Notes: generated by a model from the letters alone, not told the origin. A stretch of DNA of 64,000 nucleotides from Liolophura sinensis (GCF_032854445.1 NC_088306.1:5144373-5208372); one strand, 5' to 3'; numbered from the stretch's first letter, positions 45,913 to 58,700 are shown. Program-made: numbers and translations.

Positions 45913-48535
45913 CAAAATTCATCTACGAATAAATAGATTAGGGCAGACAGAAGAAACTGAAAAAATAAAAACAATTTTTCACTTCCATTCATTCATTAAA
46001 TCTGTTAGTAAACAGAGGGACGTGTATTCAATCACCGAGATGGCCAGTCTTAGAATCAACCCATTCGTCACAAGTCAATCGATTATTAATCAATCCATCA
46101 ATCAGTATCTGGATGAAGAACACTACATGCAGGAATTGAGATGTTCACCACCAATGTGGCATGTTTGCGGTCTCCATGCTGAAGCAGTGCAATGATAAAC
46201 ACATCACCCATGGCAAGAGAAATAGATTAAAACCCCTGTGTGCCGAGAAGAAATCGAGTAGAATGAAGAAAACAAGCTAACTGTTATCCGATATAAATTC
46301 TGAGTCGATTACTGCGCTGACAAAACCCGGATTACGGACGCAGGAAAAAATAGACAACCATTCACGGCCATCTGATTCATCGAAAGGACGAGCCTAATAA
46401 AAATGATTAGTCGTTTAATATGAATGCATAAAAGAGCATTTCAGCTAACGACCTGTGCCAATTTACGTATGGACGAGTCGAAATGGATATCTTATTAACC
46501 GAGAAATCAGAGTAATCGCTCTCCATAAATCAACCAGGGATTACATGATTCGCGGAATGCTTGAACAGGATCTGCTGCACGGTGAAAAACATACAGCGAC
46601 AAAAAACAGCCGTGAAGATACCTTGTTCGTAATTTGAATACTAAAGTAATAAACCGAGAATTGATGGCCGTACATTCAAAACGACCGCTTCAAGGAGACA
46701 AAAAATACTGAGTATTTGGCTATCAATATAAAGTGAAAAAAGTGTACCGGTTAGCCTTAACTAATTTGCATCATGTGCGAAAAAATATTGACGTTGACAT
46801 AATGGGAAGCTACGTTCATTTAAACTTTGGAATGACATGTTTGGCATTGATAAAGGGCGATAGTAACTTTTCAAGCTTACAATTCTATTCAATTCAATCT
46901 TTATTTATAGCCAACATATTAGCATCAAACATTGGTCGAGCCTTACAGCGACAAAAGAGAAAGCAGTTTTTTTTAAAATAACAACTCCACTCGACTATTA
47001 AATCGATACAGTATTGAACATGTCACACAAACGCGCTGGTTCGAGTCCGATTCCAGCGGATTTTTTTTTCACTCTTTCATGAATATAAAAGACTAATAAA
47101 ATAGGGAGTAATATCAGAGGAGCGACCACAGCGTGGTAATTGGGAATAAGTCACATCTAACCGGTTAAATAAAGTATCTTGCCAACTCTTTTATGTCTTA
47201 GAACACTGAATTGCTTACATACAATATAGGGGCCCAATAAGCAATATAGGGTTGTATAGAGTTATTTTTCAGGATTATAATGTTGAATGACAGAATAACA
47301 CGCTATTGTGGCAGATTGCGATGTTGAATTTATAGCCGTGTGGTACTGTTGGATTTACAAAGAATTGAATTCTAATTCGACAGCAATAGATTGTCACATT
47401 AAGAGGCCCGAGACATCCGATATTTTCTCGTAAAGCGGTCTCGGTCCACCGCACAAACAAACATGGGTGTGTTTTTTCTGTGGGAAATGATTATCTTTAT
47501 GCTTGTGATGAAACGGGCTTTGTGATTATCTTACTTGGACGGCACTGTTTCGGTTGAAGTGTAGAATAGGGATATCTTGCACAGTTCGTTTAGTGGGTTT
47601 AGCCCACAAGCCTTGGTCAAGCGTACAGGAACCAGTATACACATTCTAGTACGGACGTTAGTCGAGTACAGTGAGAACGAATTGTAAAAATTACTTCGGA
47701 TGATTTGCTAAGAACATATCGGATGTTAATTTACGTTCTATTTTCCAGCGGATTCCCGTAGGGACGGTTCTCAGACTGAGAGCTGTAGACTTCAATTCTC
47801 CGTGAAGCAGTTTGAACACACACCGTGGAGGTTTTGTAGCAGGGTGATACAGCGTGTCAAGGTCTCATTACATGCCATGGATAGCTCATCCTCTAGGGAT
47901 TCCCCCCATCGACAGCGTTACGCGCCAGACAGGGGGCTTCACTCGGTAGCAGTACAGCAGATAACGGAGTGCTCGTATTACTAGCATTACATCAGAAACA
48001 GGCTCATAAAATACCAGCTAGCACAAACACAAATCCTGGTTTACCATCAGTCATCGGATTCTCCAGGGACGTTCGCCTTGGGCGGAGAACAATAACATAT
48101 GTCATGTAGAGCTGCAGTAGGCCCATAAGGCAGGAGTTGCTCGGCTCTCTCAGTCGTAAACTCTTCCGCATCCATCACGCTGGGGACAAGACTGTAAAGC
48201 TTGTGTAATCAGAAGTAATCAGGGCTACAGTTGAGCACTTCTGCTCCGTGACAAATTGGTCAAGAGCCGAAAATGACCTGGTTATTTTAACGTTAGAAAG
48301 AATTGTGCTTCTGAGGAATTGTGCTTTTTAGTGGAACTGCGGTACTGCAAGGGATTTATTGTTGTTTGTGAATCGAACCGTTGTGCTTCAACCAAACTTC
48401 TGGTACTGTAATTGAATTGTGATGCATCTATAGATTATTTGTGGAAGATTCGCATTCGGATCTCTCTGATCGTTAAATGTAAACGAAGTGTTACCTAAAA
48501 TGTTATTTTTTTGACATTAATTTACCCAACATCTT

Positions 48536-48757
48536 CAGGAGGTACAAATGGCACCAACATCTGTTTCACCGGGTTCAGGAGGTACAAATGGCACCAACAT
48601 CTGTTTCACCGGGTTCTGGAGGTACAAATGGCACCAACATCTGTTTCACCGGGTTCAGGAGGTACAAATGGCACCAACATCTGTTTCACCGGGTTCAGGA
48701 GGTACAAATGGCACCAACATCTGTTTCACCGGGTTCAGGAGGTACAAATGGCACCAT
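48536..48757. repeat. 40-bp minisatellite, 5.5 near-identical copies
   Basis: Unit GGTACAAATGGCACCAACAT, CTGTTTCACCGGGTTCAGGA. Starts fall at 48541, 48581, 48621, 48661, 48701 and 48741. One C-to-T change (TTCTGGA) marks the third copy's border; otherwise the copies are identical, implying recent expansion. Confidence 0.97.
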
Positions 48758-49229
48758 TTTCCTTAAACCTTCAGAATGTTATTAATCTCCATCGTTCGTC
48801 AAAAAAACATTGTGCGAAACCATTTTCACGTTATTGGTAATGTAATCAGAATTAGTTGCCTTGCATATTTGACAGGTACATGGTAAAGTAGCGCTATTTT
48901 TACCTTTAGTGATAAAAGAGTTCGAACACAAAACTCCGATTATTGCTTTTGAAGGAAATTCTGGGGCTTCCACCACACTGTGGTACGTAAGCCGAACTGT
49001 TGTGCCCTCGGTAACAGTCTCATATTCTCCAATGAAGCAACTTTAACATTGAATTTTCACGTTTTTCACTCGTCTTATTTTCCAATTCTGTCCTGTATTA
49101 GACTATTTATTTACATAAATCAATGCAAGTTACTTGCTTAAGCGATTGGCGTTTTGGAATGCCTGATTATAAAAGTCTGCCAACCCTATACGGCCCATAT
49201 TTTGAATCACAGATTTTGTGAACTTATGT

Positions 49230-49410
49230 ATAGTGAGTGAGTGCGTGCTTGGGGTTTAACGTCGTACTCAACAATTTTTCAGTCATATGACGACGAAGGA
49301 ATCATTAGGGTGCATGTACGTGTAATGTGCCTCCTTGTTGCAGGACGGATTTCCACCGCTCTTTTATTTAGTGCTGCTTCACTGAGAAGGCTTACCGAAG
49401 GCAAGTAAGC
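49230..49410 (-). mobile_element. SINE-B 3' part
   Basis: AGTGAGTGAGTGCGTGCTTG, GGGTTTAACGTCGTACTCAA, CAATTTTTCAGTCATATGAC, on to GGCTTACCGAAGGCAAGTAA. Reverse orientation, head lost. Confidence 0.92.
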
Positions 49411-50711
49411 TGCCCCAAATATTTCATGCAAATATTTCCCTCAAGTTGAAAGGTTTGGGGCCAGTGAACAGTGATGTGAGCCCCAGTTGGGTTTTGAACT
49501 CTGGTTTGGAACCAAGATTTTAAAACAGCACGACAATTTGATGGTCAACGCTCCAGTAAGTTGCGCAAATCGCAAAGGAACAAAGACCTCATCTTTAAAG
49601 AGGAAGTGAATATAAACAGTTCGCACAACATAACCAAATTGCTCTGTATGTGGGCTAACGATTTATGCTGTGTATGCACTCTTACTATCAAAGCAATCGG
49701 TCATCACTGACGGCACTAATGCGCGCCAATCACTACATGCCCAAGTCCACAAACAACCGCGGGTCATTGCGTGATTGCCTACCATTGCCAGCAATAACCC
49801 TATTCTTTGTCCACTCAGGACATCAAACGGAATCCAACCATTGTCTACGCAGTATAACAGAAGAATAATAACAACTGGTAAAGAAGTTAGTGGAAAATAT
49901 CACGTCCAAAGAGAATCAGTTCAGGTTGTATTTGTGCCAAACATGCAATTGTCTCTTTTACACGCCATTAATAACCCACGCAACGTACTGTTTGTTCTTT
50001 GCATATTTGATATCTCCTTACGTGAAGATAGTGCTATCAATAATAAGGCTCCTTAGGGCTCTATTCGTGTTATTGTTTACCCCAGCTTAATGAACGCACC
50101 AGACATCGATCCACACGGAAAACACAGTCAGGTATTGAGAATTTAATACGATCCTAATTCAACGTCCAGATTATACTTGGCTAAAGTTTGCAAAGGCTTA
50201 ATCCATTACTGAATATTTAACCCTCCCAACACCGATATTTCCATATCAAAATTTCAGCCATCAACAGACACTTGAGACTGCTTTTGTTGTGCAAAAAAGG
50301 GACATTTTTCCCGATTCCACAAATTAATATCCTAAGCACATTTTCATTAAAAGGTAATTAAATGCACTTTATTTCTTTTACTAAATAAAGCTTTTCGTTG
50401 TATCCCTCCTTCAGTTTTCCAGAAGGATGCATGCACTATTGTTTTCGTTCATCTCCCAAAATTTGCTTTTTTTCTCACTCAGGCACAGAGTATGTTTACA
50501 TATGCACGTAAGACAAGCCCAACCAAATGTAACTCTACGGGGTGCTAATTCTGGTATCTACGACACAGCAAATCAACCGAAGAGAGCTACAAGAAAGACA
50601 TCAGCATTGTTCCAGTGACAGTCATATATATTTTAACGGTGGCTGTGACTTAGCCGGGTAACCAATGATCATAGGAACAAGAATAAATCCAGCGTAATAG
50701 ACTAACCTACA

Positions 50712-50957
50712 ATCAAAAAATGAATCTGTTAACTTTGACATAATGTCTGTTGTCTGAGTGATGCTAGAATGTACTCGGCGATTGCAGCTGACTGTCCTGT
50801 TAAATGTAACACTCATATTCTTTTAATTCAACATAAAGATTCTATTAGACTAACAGGGTATTATGTTGAATATGACAAAATATCATGTTACCATAACAGA
50901 ACACATTCTAGCATCACTCAGACAATAGACTTTCTGTTAAAATTAACTGGTTCATTT
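50712..50957. mobile_element. palindromic MITE-like element, copy 3
   Basis: The left arm (AAAAAATGAATCTGTTAACT, TTGACATAATGTCTGTTGTC, TGAGTGATGCTAGAATGTAC) is mirrored on the right, ending GACTTTCTGTTAAAATTAAC, TGGTTCATTTTTGAGTG. Here the inverted repeat clearly extends outward to AAAAATGAA. About 225-245 bp, no coding capacity. It sits in the gene 2 intron just downstream of the signal-peptide exon. Confidence 0.88.
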
Positions 50958-51072
50958 TTGAGTGAATAGGACAATCTGTTCCTGCATATAAAAGAAATAA
51001 GGCTGAATTTGACATGCAAGGTCAACGGAACAATTAGATAAACTGATGTTGTTGTTGTTGGTGGTGACTTAC

Positions 51073-51148
51073 CTATTTGAATGAAGAGAAAGAAGCAGAA
51101 GATCGTAACTCCGAAGTCCAATAGTCTATCCTTATATCGCGTCCCCAT
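51073..51148 (-). CDS. TSP1-TSP1-LDLa protein, signal-peptide exon
   Basis: 76 coding bases: MGTRYKDRLLDFGVTIFCFF, LFIQI, then G|GTAAGT (phase 1). A basic N-terminus followed by a hydrophobic core (VTIFCFFLFIQI) fits a signal peptide, with cleavage probably near the exon junction. The phase-1 end joins in frame to the first TSP1 exon (I-G-HAGWSKW). The exon is preceded by TTTATTTTTTGCAG, a strong acceptor 10 bases before the ATG, so the gene has a 5' UTR intron. Confidence 0.8.
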
Positions 51149-51158
51149 GGCAACACGA
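51149..51158 (-). other. 5' UTR tail of the signal-peptide exon
   Basis: Ten bases (TCGTGTTGCC) between the acceptor AG and the ATG. The upstream non-coding exon was not located. Confidence 0.6.
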
Positions 51159-51288
51159 CTGCAAAAAATAAAACAATGATCTTCATTGTTTCATGGTACA
51201 TTTATACATATATTTATTTTTGTCTACATCACATCAGTATACCATGAGAAAAGTGAAACTTAGACAAAATGCCGTTAACTGTCGTTAA

Positions 51289-51480
51289 TGGCTTGCGGAC
51301 TGAACTCATGCGTCAGTTCGCTGATATTCGTGTTATGTCTGCCATGCGGCTTGTGGACTGAACTTGCACATCGGCAGCCTTTGTTGTTCTTGTGCTTGCC
51401 ACAACGGCTTGCGAAGTGAACTTATACGCCGGCATGTTCTTGTTCATGTGCTTACCATTACGGCTTGTGGACATAATAAA
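51289..51480. repeat. ~59-bp tandem repeat, about 3 diverged copies
   Basis: GGCTTGCGGACTGAAC-like starts near 51290, 51348, 51407 and 51467, with intervening TTCTTGTGCTTGCCA-like text. It lies just upstream of the gene 2 signal-peptide exon. Confidence 0.75.
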
Positions 51481-52464
51481 CGTAAATACAAGTTCTCTCA
51501 GCATGGTGTGGCTGTGTTTGCGCAGTTTACTTGCGCAGATGTCCACTGCGCATGTCGGATATCACATAATGTTGTAATATCCTGGGGCATTATTGCTGCT
51601 TACTTCATGACTGCTTTACTTTCTACTCAAGATCATTTCACTTATACATGGACGGGGTGGTTTTGTTTAGATCTGCTGTCCACACGAAACAGTTATACAG
51701 AACAAGCATTTGTTTAAACCTACAAAAAAGGCACTTTTCGAACCTGAAAGATACGAGCTACTTTTAGATGAATTTAGGATAGAGAGAAGTACTAAGATCT
51801 TCTGAAACTGAACTCAGCATGCACACGGCCTCAATCAGGAGCTAGGAGGGAGGCAGGGCGTCAAATATTGATATTTATTTGCAGGAATCAGAGGTCAGGG
51901 ATCAAGGTTAGTCAAAGGTCAGGGGTTAGAATGTCACAGATGGTCTTCAGATGGCGTATACCAGAGAGACACTGGACGATACTTGTATTAATTGAGATGT
52001 GCGTAAACAAATAGGCTCGAAGCTGTGTAAAAACACACCACATACCACAATAACCATGCTTGTGACCTACTTATTTTTATCACCAGCACAAGTACACGTT
52101 AACACTGAATGAAATATTGTAGAAATAAGCAAAAGGACTTATTTATTATTGGACTGGCTTATTTTGTGGGGAGGGCCGGTGGGGATGGGGTGGGTTATTT
52201 GCCAAATTTTTTCATACGTATGGAAATATATTTCCAATTAAAATACCCATTATCTGACCTAACATCCATTAGTCAATGAAAAACATTTTTTAGTTACTTT
52301 TGTATCTATAACATTAATTACATCTTAGCCCTGATTTATGTATTAATAAATATGAAGCGGCTATTTCAATGACACCGCCTCCCCCCCAAAAAAAAATCTC
52401 GGGTTACATACAGACATCATACTCCTTATAATCCTCAAACATCTGAATGTATCCTATCCCGTTT

Positions 52465-52652
52465 AATTCGCGAAAACCTTTTCCTTACGCGAACAAATTC
52501 GCGAAAACCTTTTCCTTACGCGAACAAATTCGCGAAAACCTTTTCCTTATGCGAACAATTTCGCGAAAACATTTTCCTTATGCAAACAAATTCGCGAAAA
52601 CATTTTCTTATGCAAACAAATTCACAAAAACATTTTTCTTATGCGAACCTTG
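52465..52652. repeat. 31-bp minisatellite, 6 copies
   Basis: Unit AATTCGCGAAAACCTTTTCC, TTACGCGAACA. TTCGCG and CGCGAA are inverted within the unit. Copies at the left are identical; to the right CGCG becomes GCGC-less variants (TATGCAAACA, TTCACAAAAA). Confidence 0.95.
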
Positions 52653-52815
52653 ATACGGCCTCAAGATTTTATTCTAACTGTTCGTGTAAACGCTGAAATA
52701 GCAGCAAATAATACGCCCCTGATCGCGAACATTGATGCGGCCTCAAGACTTTATTCTAACTGTTCATGTAAATGCTGAAATAGCAGCAAATAATACGCCC
52801 CTGATCGCCATCGCT
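52653..52815. repeat. ~83-bp direct duplication
   Basis: Two copies of TTGATRCGGCCTCAAGAYTT, TATTCTAACTGTTCRTGTAA, AYGCTGAAATAGCAGCAAAT, AATACGCCCCTGATCGC. The second copy plus about 80 bp beyond it is related to 62747-62895. Confidence 0.93.
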
Positions 52816-53625
52816 TAAGTGGAAATAGGTAAAAGAAATGCAGTGATGTTAACGGCAATTTATTAGGCGTCACTGATCTAGACATACTCCAAATGCTGTG
52901 TTGTCATCACATTTAACATACAATAACATCAAGACCCACACTATTACAACTTAAAACTATGAGATCACTTTGCCTTTGGACACCCAGACTCCATACGTTG
53001 ATATCGTGTTGCCAGGCACTAGATGCATGTGTCCCTAACAGAGACAGAGACATTATTATCCGCCCAAAGGGCATTTCACAGATCGATCATTTCGGTACTA
53101 TTCACAGACAATCGCTTTTAGTCCACAGAGCATATTTCACGAACCGATTGCGTTAATCACAATGAGCCTCTCTCCTCCATTGCTGATGAGGGTGATTTGT
53201 TTATTGGGGGTGAAAATCCCCAGCTGTAATGGTCTCCGGGGGCAACGATTTGTGTTCAAGTTCCTTTTGTCCAAAACAACAAGCCCCATGTTTTATGCGT
53301 ACATAGGTACAATAAGCACTTTTGTCTGTTACTAACAAAGCAAAGAGCATTTGTTTTGGGGTTTTATTGGCGCTGTACCTCAAGAAATGCCTTACTGCTC
53401 AGTTTACAATGCGTTTAATATCCATGCTTTATACTGCAGTTCGATTAAGTTTCTTATACCAATGGTAAATCTTCTTCCTTGATAATTTGATGCAGATGTG
53501 TAGCGTTTACAGCCATGGCAACCACCTGTGGAGACACTGCAAAATTTGATTTTTCCTTTTAAACAAGTGAATTCTGGCATGAAATAAAAAAAAAGACCAC
53601 ATCAGACATGGCCCGAACAGAATCA

Positions 53626-53820
53626 GAATGGGAATAGCTTTGGCATTTCATAGCATTGCCAGACATGGATACAAGAATGGGAAAAGCTTTGGCATTTCAT
53701 AGCCTTGGTAAGAAAAGATACAGGAATGGGAAAAGCTTTGGCATTTTACAGCCTTTATAAGAATGGATATAGAATAGGGTAGGCTTTGGCATTTTTAAAC
53801 CTTTGTCAGAATCGCCACAG
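53626..53820. repeat. ~51-bp tandem repeat, 4 copies
   Basis: Unit GGAATGGGAAAAGCTTTGGC, ATTTCATAGCCTTGGTAAGA, A-GATACA. The copies are progressively diverged. Confidence 0.92.
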
Positions 53821-54341
53821 GTTGAAAATTCAACGGTCTGTTTTTCTGAACAATGTATTACTAGTAGTATGTCGTTGTACTGAATTACCGGTCGATATGG
53901 CCGAGGTACGTATGACCGCTTTATATGAGGCTAAATAAACATGACCCATATAGTAACCTGAATTTTTGATCGATGTTGATGGTTTTACTTCATACATGAA
54001 CAGTTCGGATGTGATCTGCAAGTCAGTATAGTTCAAGGATCGCATATATTCCAAAAGGCTCAATCTGCACTGAGCTATACGAGCCAAGCTGATAAAACTG
54101 CCTGTGTCTGAGGGGCTGGTGGACATTTGGACCTGCCTAACGATACATCTCCAATCTGTCACTCAGAATGACTCACTCTGGCTTTACGCCACACTGACAG
54201 TATTTGAATATATACTGTTAAATAGGAACATAAATATCTGAAACACATGATATAGCAAATTTTGTCATTACGTATTATTACGTATTATGCCAACATTCAT
54301 AATAGGACAAAACTTTGAGCACTGAGCTTGAAATAAGAGAC

Positions 54342-54640
54342 CTGAGTCGGGTCACACCTAAATCCTCAAAAGAGGAAGTTATAGCTTCCTTGCTTGGCGT
54401 TCAGCATTAAGGGAATAGCGCAACGACTGGTTGACCCGTATCAATATAATGGCTCGGGTGGGGGAGCTTACTCGCCTTCGGTAAGTCAAGTCAGTGAAGC
54501 AACAGTAAATAAAAGACCGGTGGTAATCCGTCCTGCAACAAAAAAAAGCACATTACATGCACTTTGAGGACTCCGTCGTCATATGACTGAAAAATTGTTA
54601 AATACAACGTTAATCCTTAAGCAATAACTCACTCACTCAC
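54342..54640 (+). mobile_element. SINE-B, head-truncated
   Basis: GAGTCGGGTCACACCTAAAT, AGAGGAAGTTATAGCTTCCT, GACCCGTATCAATATAATGG, GTCGTCATATGACTGAAAAA and a (ACTC)n tail. The tRNA-like head upstream of GAGTC is not recognisable. Confidence 0.92.
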
Positions 54641-55654
54641 TCATTCGTGTTCTACCGTATTGGCGTCTTCAACAGATGCTGGGGCAATTAATCAAAATGA
54701 CATCTTTACTATACTTTTTGCTAGAGAGGCCTGTCTATACAGATCAAACCACCCGTTATAGCAGATATAGGGTAAGGGGAATTCCCCAACAACAAGCTAT
54801 ATGAAGAGAGAGAAGCACTAAATATACGCTGTTGTTCATCCTAGCAACATGCTGTATCCAATGGCAGAGTCACATACCCCCACAGTAGGCTGCCCACACA
54901 TGTTGGCTTACGGTATACGTCAGTGCACTTTATGTCCGTATACCTTCAGATCGTATTTTACTGCCCCACAGATGGTACATAAAACCATAGAATGACAAGA
55001 TCTTAAACCACTAACAGGGGTACAGATAATTTCTTGCCAAAATACAGAGCAACGGTTCTGAACTACGTATAAATATGTAATGTGACAAATTATAGTAAGA
55101 AAAGCAACAATCCGTATTATCCGATGAAAGGTTAAAGGTCAGAAATGCGCAATAAAAGCGCTTAAGAAATAACTTTGTCTTCTACGACATGCTACACGCG
55201 ACAGGCTTTTTAACTTGCGTTTTATGCGCGGACCTTGAAGTAATAACAGACAGAAGGAGAAAATAAAATTACAGAAAAGGTACACAAACTGCACCGATTT
55301 AGAATACACATTCCTTCAAGAAAAATAGCACGTAAATAAATACGTTGTAACTTGTACATGTTTGCAGGTAATGCGTGGGATTAGAGGTGAGACAGGTTTG
55401 TAACGCATACAAACAACTTACCGAACAGATGTGATTACATACGTAACAGAAATGACATCAGCTGATCGGTTGACTGACTGATTTATTGAATGTTTGATTG
55501 TTTTTACTGGAGACCATTTTTTTTAAGAAACATGTATCTGCAGCTTTACAATAGCTGCCTATTACAAATATGCCAATCACTTAACTGTAGCATATGTACG
55601 CAGGGGTATTTCAAAGCACCTGAATAATCTCTCTCCTCCTCCCCCCCTCCCTCC

Positions 55655-55740
55655 ACTCCCACCATGATGGTGACTCCGTCGGATAACTGAAATATTCTTT
55701 AGTACGGCGTAAAATACCAATCAAATCAATAAATAAATCA
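55655..55740 (+). mobile_element. SINE-A 3' fragment
   Basis: TCCCACCATGATGGTGACTC, GAAATATTCTTTAGTACGGC, GTAAAATACCAATCAAATCA with an AATA tail. Confidence 0.88.
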
Positions 55741-58700
55741 AAGCATATGGATGACATCGTTTGACGAGCAAGAGATGACGAAATTCACAAGTACGATTTG
55801 ATGTGAAACACCGATGTTATAGTACAAGAACTTACAGAGGCAGCTTTGGTAGTTCAATGCAACTCATCTACGATTCTATATACATATGACTGTCACACAT
55901 ACGGTTTGTTTTGACGGCTCTGGAGGTAAATACTAACGCCTATGTGAGTCTGGGGTATCTCACCCGTCCAAAACACCGACTTAACTGGCTAAACTAGTGA
56001 ATGGAAATACCTCCTCGGCAGCTGCACGCGTTCTACGTACAGATGCAACCAGAGCGCTGTACCAAGAAAAAGCACTCAACGTCCTATATATAGGTCAGCC
56101 GACAGAGAAGGCTTAATTACCAAGGGAGACGTATAGAGCAGTGCAACATATTGGTCTCTATATTGCTAGTCATTGTGTCATGTATTTATCTGACGGCATG
56201 GGGCTGGGGGGACACAGGTGATATTTGTCACCTGTGGGTCAACGTCCATTAATAACACGTGTCTATTGTACAAGTTAAATATGATTAAGTTAACGGTTAA
56301 ATACAGCAGGTGTAGAGGGCGTTCTAAGCAGTTCCACACCATTAGACAGGTAACCGCGTTGCACAGGCTATAGGACAATCTAGTGCTTACCCGTACGCGC
56401 TGAAATTTCCCAAGCTACAAGTGCACCAATGCCCCTTCGATCACTCTAACATCTCAGAGAGACCCTTCAATAACCAGAAGTCCTGTTTAACTTACCGTCA
56501 GCAGGAGAGAGCCATGGTATCTCGCGATATCCATATATCACTAGAAATCAGGCGTTGTTCAGAGAGCACAGCGCTGGCAAGGTACAGCCTGTATATACTG
56601 CCGTGGAAAGGCTCGGTCTTTAGGTGATTAAGGGAGGTGTTGAACACTACTGTTAAGCACGAGAACCTTGGTTATAGCATCCGTTACCGCTCCTGGTAAA
56701 ACTCCTTGGGTACACCGGTATACAGGCTCAAAAACAACACAACATTCTCGGGCTGCCAACTGGCGGATCCGTTCCACGTCTGAAGCCGCCGGAACTAGTA
56801 CGCTGGACTGCGTGAGAAGCGCTCAAGCCACACTGTGCTTGTTCCGATCTACAACAGCGGGTCGCAGTCTCAGCGGTAACACCTTTACAATGAATATTCA
56901 TCAAGACAGATTTATGTCTATATTTTTCCTGCTGCAGATCGATCGGTAAGATTTCCCAGTGAGGCTTCAACGTCAGCTACTAGAAGTCAAGAGGGGTGTT
57001 TCCACTATAACGGAGCAGTGTGTTAAGCTTTGGATAGTTATCTACTGGCGGTCCATGGATAATGGGGGAACCTTTACCGGTACAGATTACACGAGCGCAA
57101 ATGATTTTCCTTACTATTTACGTAGTAAATTTGACAACTTCAACCTCAAAAATATATATGTTCTAACTTTCGCGTGGTACAGTGAAATGCCACCACATGC
57201 AGCTTGCACTTTTCTCTACAACATATCAAAAATCAACGTAACATGACCACCATTTTTGAGGTATGGTTGCTGGAAGTGAATTCATAGCATATTGTTACCT
57301 TGGCAACCTCTAGTGGGGTAGGAAGTACCACTGGCAAAAAAAGTTTTCAGTTCTATCCAAAACAGATAAAATTCTGATAAATTTTAATTAGGTGCAAACT
57401 AGCAGTGCGGAAATTTATAGTGCATCAACAACCAACAATGTCTGTATGGCAATATTACCCAATCACTGCTGCTTCACTCTTCAGTTCCGAGGCAAATCTT
57501 GGACCCGATTTCCAGAATTGCGCATGTGTGACCTATAATGGCGACTAGGGTTCAAGCTGAAGTGATCCTTATTCTCCTGCAAAGCATGTGCAATACATCG
57601 CCAGTTTACCCACAAAACGTCATCGTAAAAGCAGAAATGAATACGTTAGGACCAAATCATTATGGCTGCTTTTGTTTGACAATAATACATGTTCTCTGGA
57701 AATTTCCCTCAACTGAGATACAGTTGCCTCCCTTTGCGGCCACAACAGCTCTCCATGCAGTCTCTAGTCAAAGTAGCACGGCAACCCTGATTTGTTTTTC
57801 ACGTCTGGGTAAAGAAATCCCACCTTTCTTATCCGCATGTGTTCTCATCGCGCATGACTAGTTACCTAGGAAACGTGGACACATCGCTCACAGTATGAAG
57901 CGAGATTTGCACTTACGTTGCCACAACAATGTCTTCAAACAAAGAATTAAACATATAAATGAAGATTTTCTCAGCATCTCATTTGTGATAGCATCATTTT
58001 ATGCCCGAGGAAACAAAAGGAGACAAAAAGGGCCATGTTTGCCACAAAATCTAATTAACACATAATCACACCAACGTCAAACAAAGGCGGCGTCGCTCAA
58101 AAGCTATAAAGCTTTATCTCTATTGGGACGTAGCTCTATAGCTATACTCAAAGGCATGTCTGTAGCATATCCCGGTGTTTACCTTAGAAATGTATTGCTT
58201 TGAAATTGACGCCTATTCAAGGAGCGGATGCCTATTCAAGGAGCGGGCGGCTAATTGTTGCTGGTAAATGTAAGAAGAAATCTTCTCGGGGTTAGGGCGA
58301 CACGGATACTTCCTTCACAGTGACAACTGTTTTTCTCTCACTGCCTTTAGGCAATCGGAACTGTACGAGAAATCCGAGTCTCAGTAATCGATGGATGCCG
58401 TAAAATAAATTATAGAGAAGTGGTATATTCTGGTTGATACTCGGCGTTTAGCAGGAGGTAAAAGCTGGTTAGCCTCCAATCAAGGGCCCGGAAAGCGGAT
58501 GTTTCCATCGATCTGTCTCTATCACGCGCAGGCGTTATCGGTAAACAGCGCGGCGAGAGAACGTGCACTTGACACCGGCCTGATAACAACAACTCTCCGT
58601 TCTATATCAATACGCACGGTTAATTCACTCGCCAGTACGCTCGTATCTTTACAGACGCCTTGATCTGCTGTGTTTCATCATCTCCGATCATTCTCTGTGT

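Larger units (their letters stand above)
45095..51072. other. ~6-kb intron after the signal-peptide exon
   Basis: It holds SINE-A (45655-45912), a 40-bp minisatellite (48536-48757), SINE-B (about 49230-49410) and a MITE (50712-50957). The remaining stretches (45913-48530, 48760-49230, 49410-50710) show no recognisable exon, though a small unknown exon cannot be excluded. A B-box-like GGTTCGAGTCC occurs near 47038 but no tRNA fold accompanies it. Confidence 0.6.

Noticed and set aside
47020-47065. tRNA 3' half (GGTTCGAGTCC)
   Set aside because: No matching acceptor stem or anticodon arm upstream.
48536-48757. CRISPR-like regular repeats
   Set aside because: The units are contiguous tandem copies without unique spacers, and the genome is eukaryotic.
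53830-54162. Minus-strand 110-codon frame
   Set aside because: No recognisable domain; it starts beyond a local repeat and lacks splice or homology support.
57538-57861. Plus-strand 107-codon frame starting MATRVQAEV
   Set aside because: Good start context but no domain, no conserved pattern and low-information composition; could be chance.
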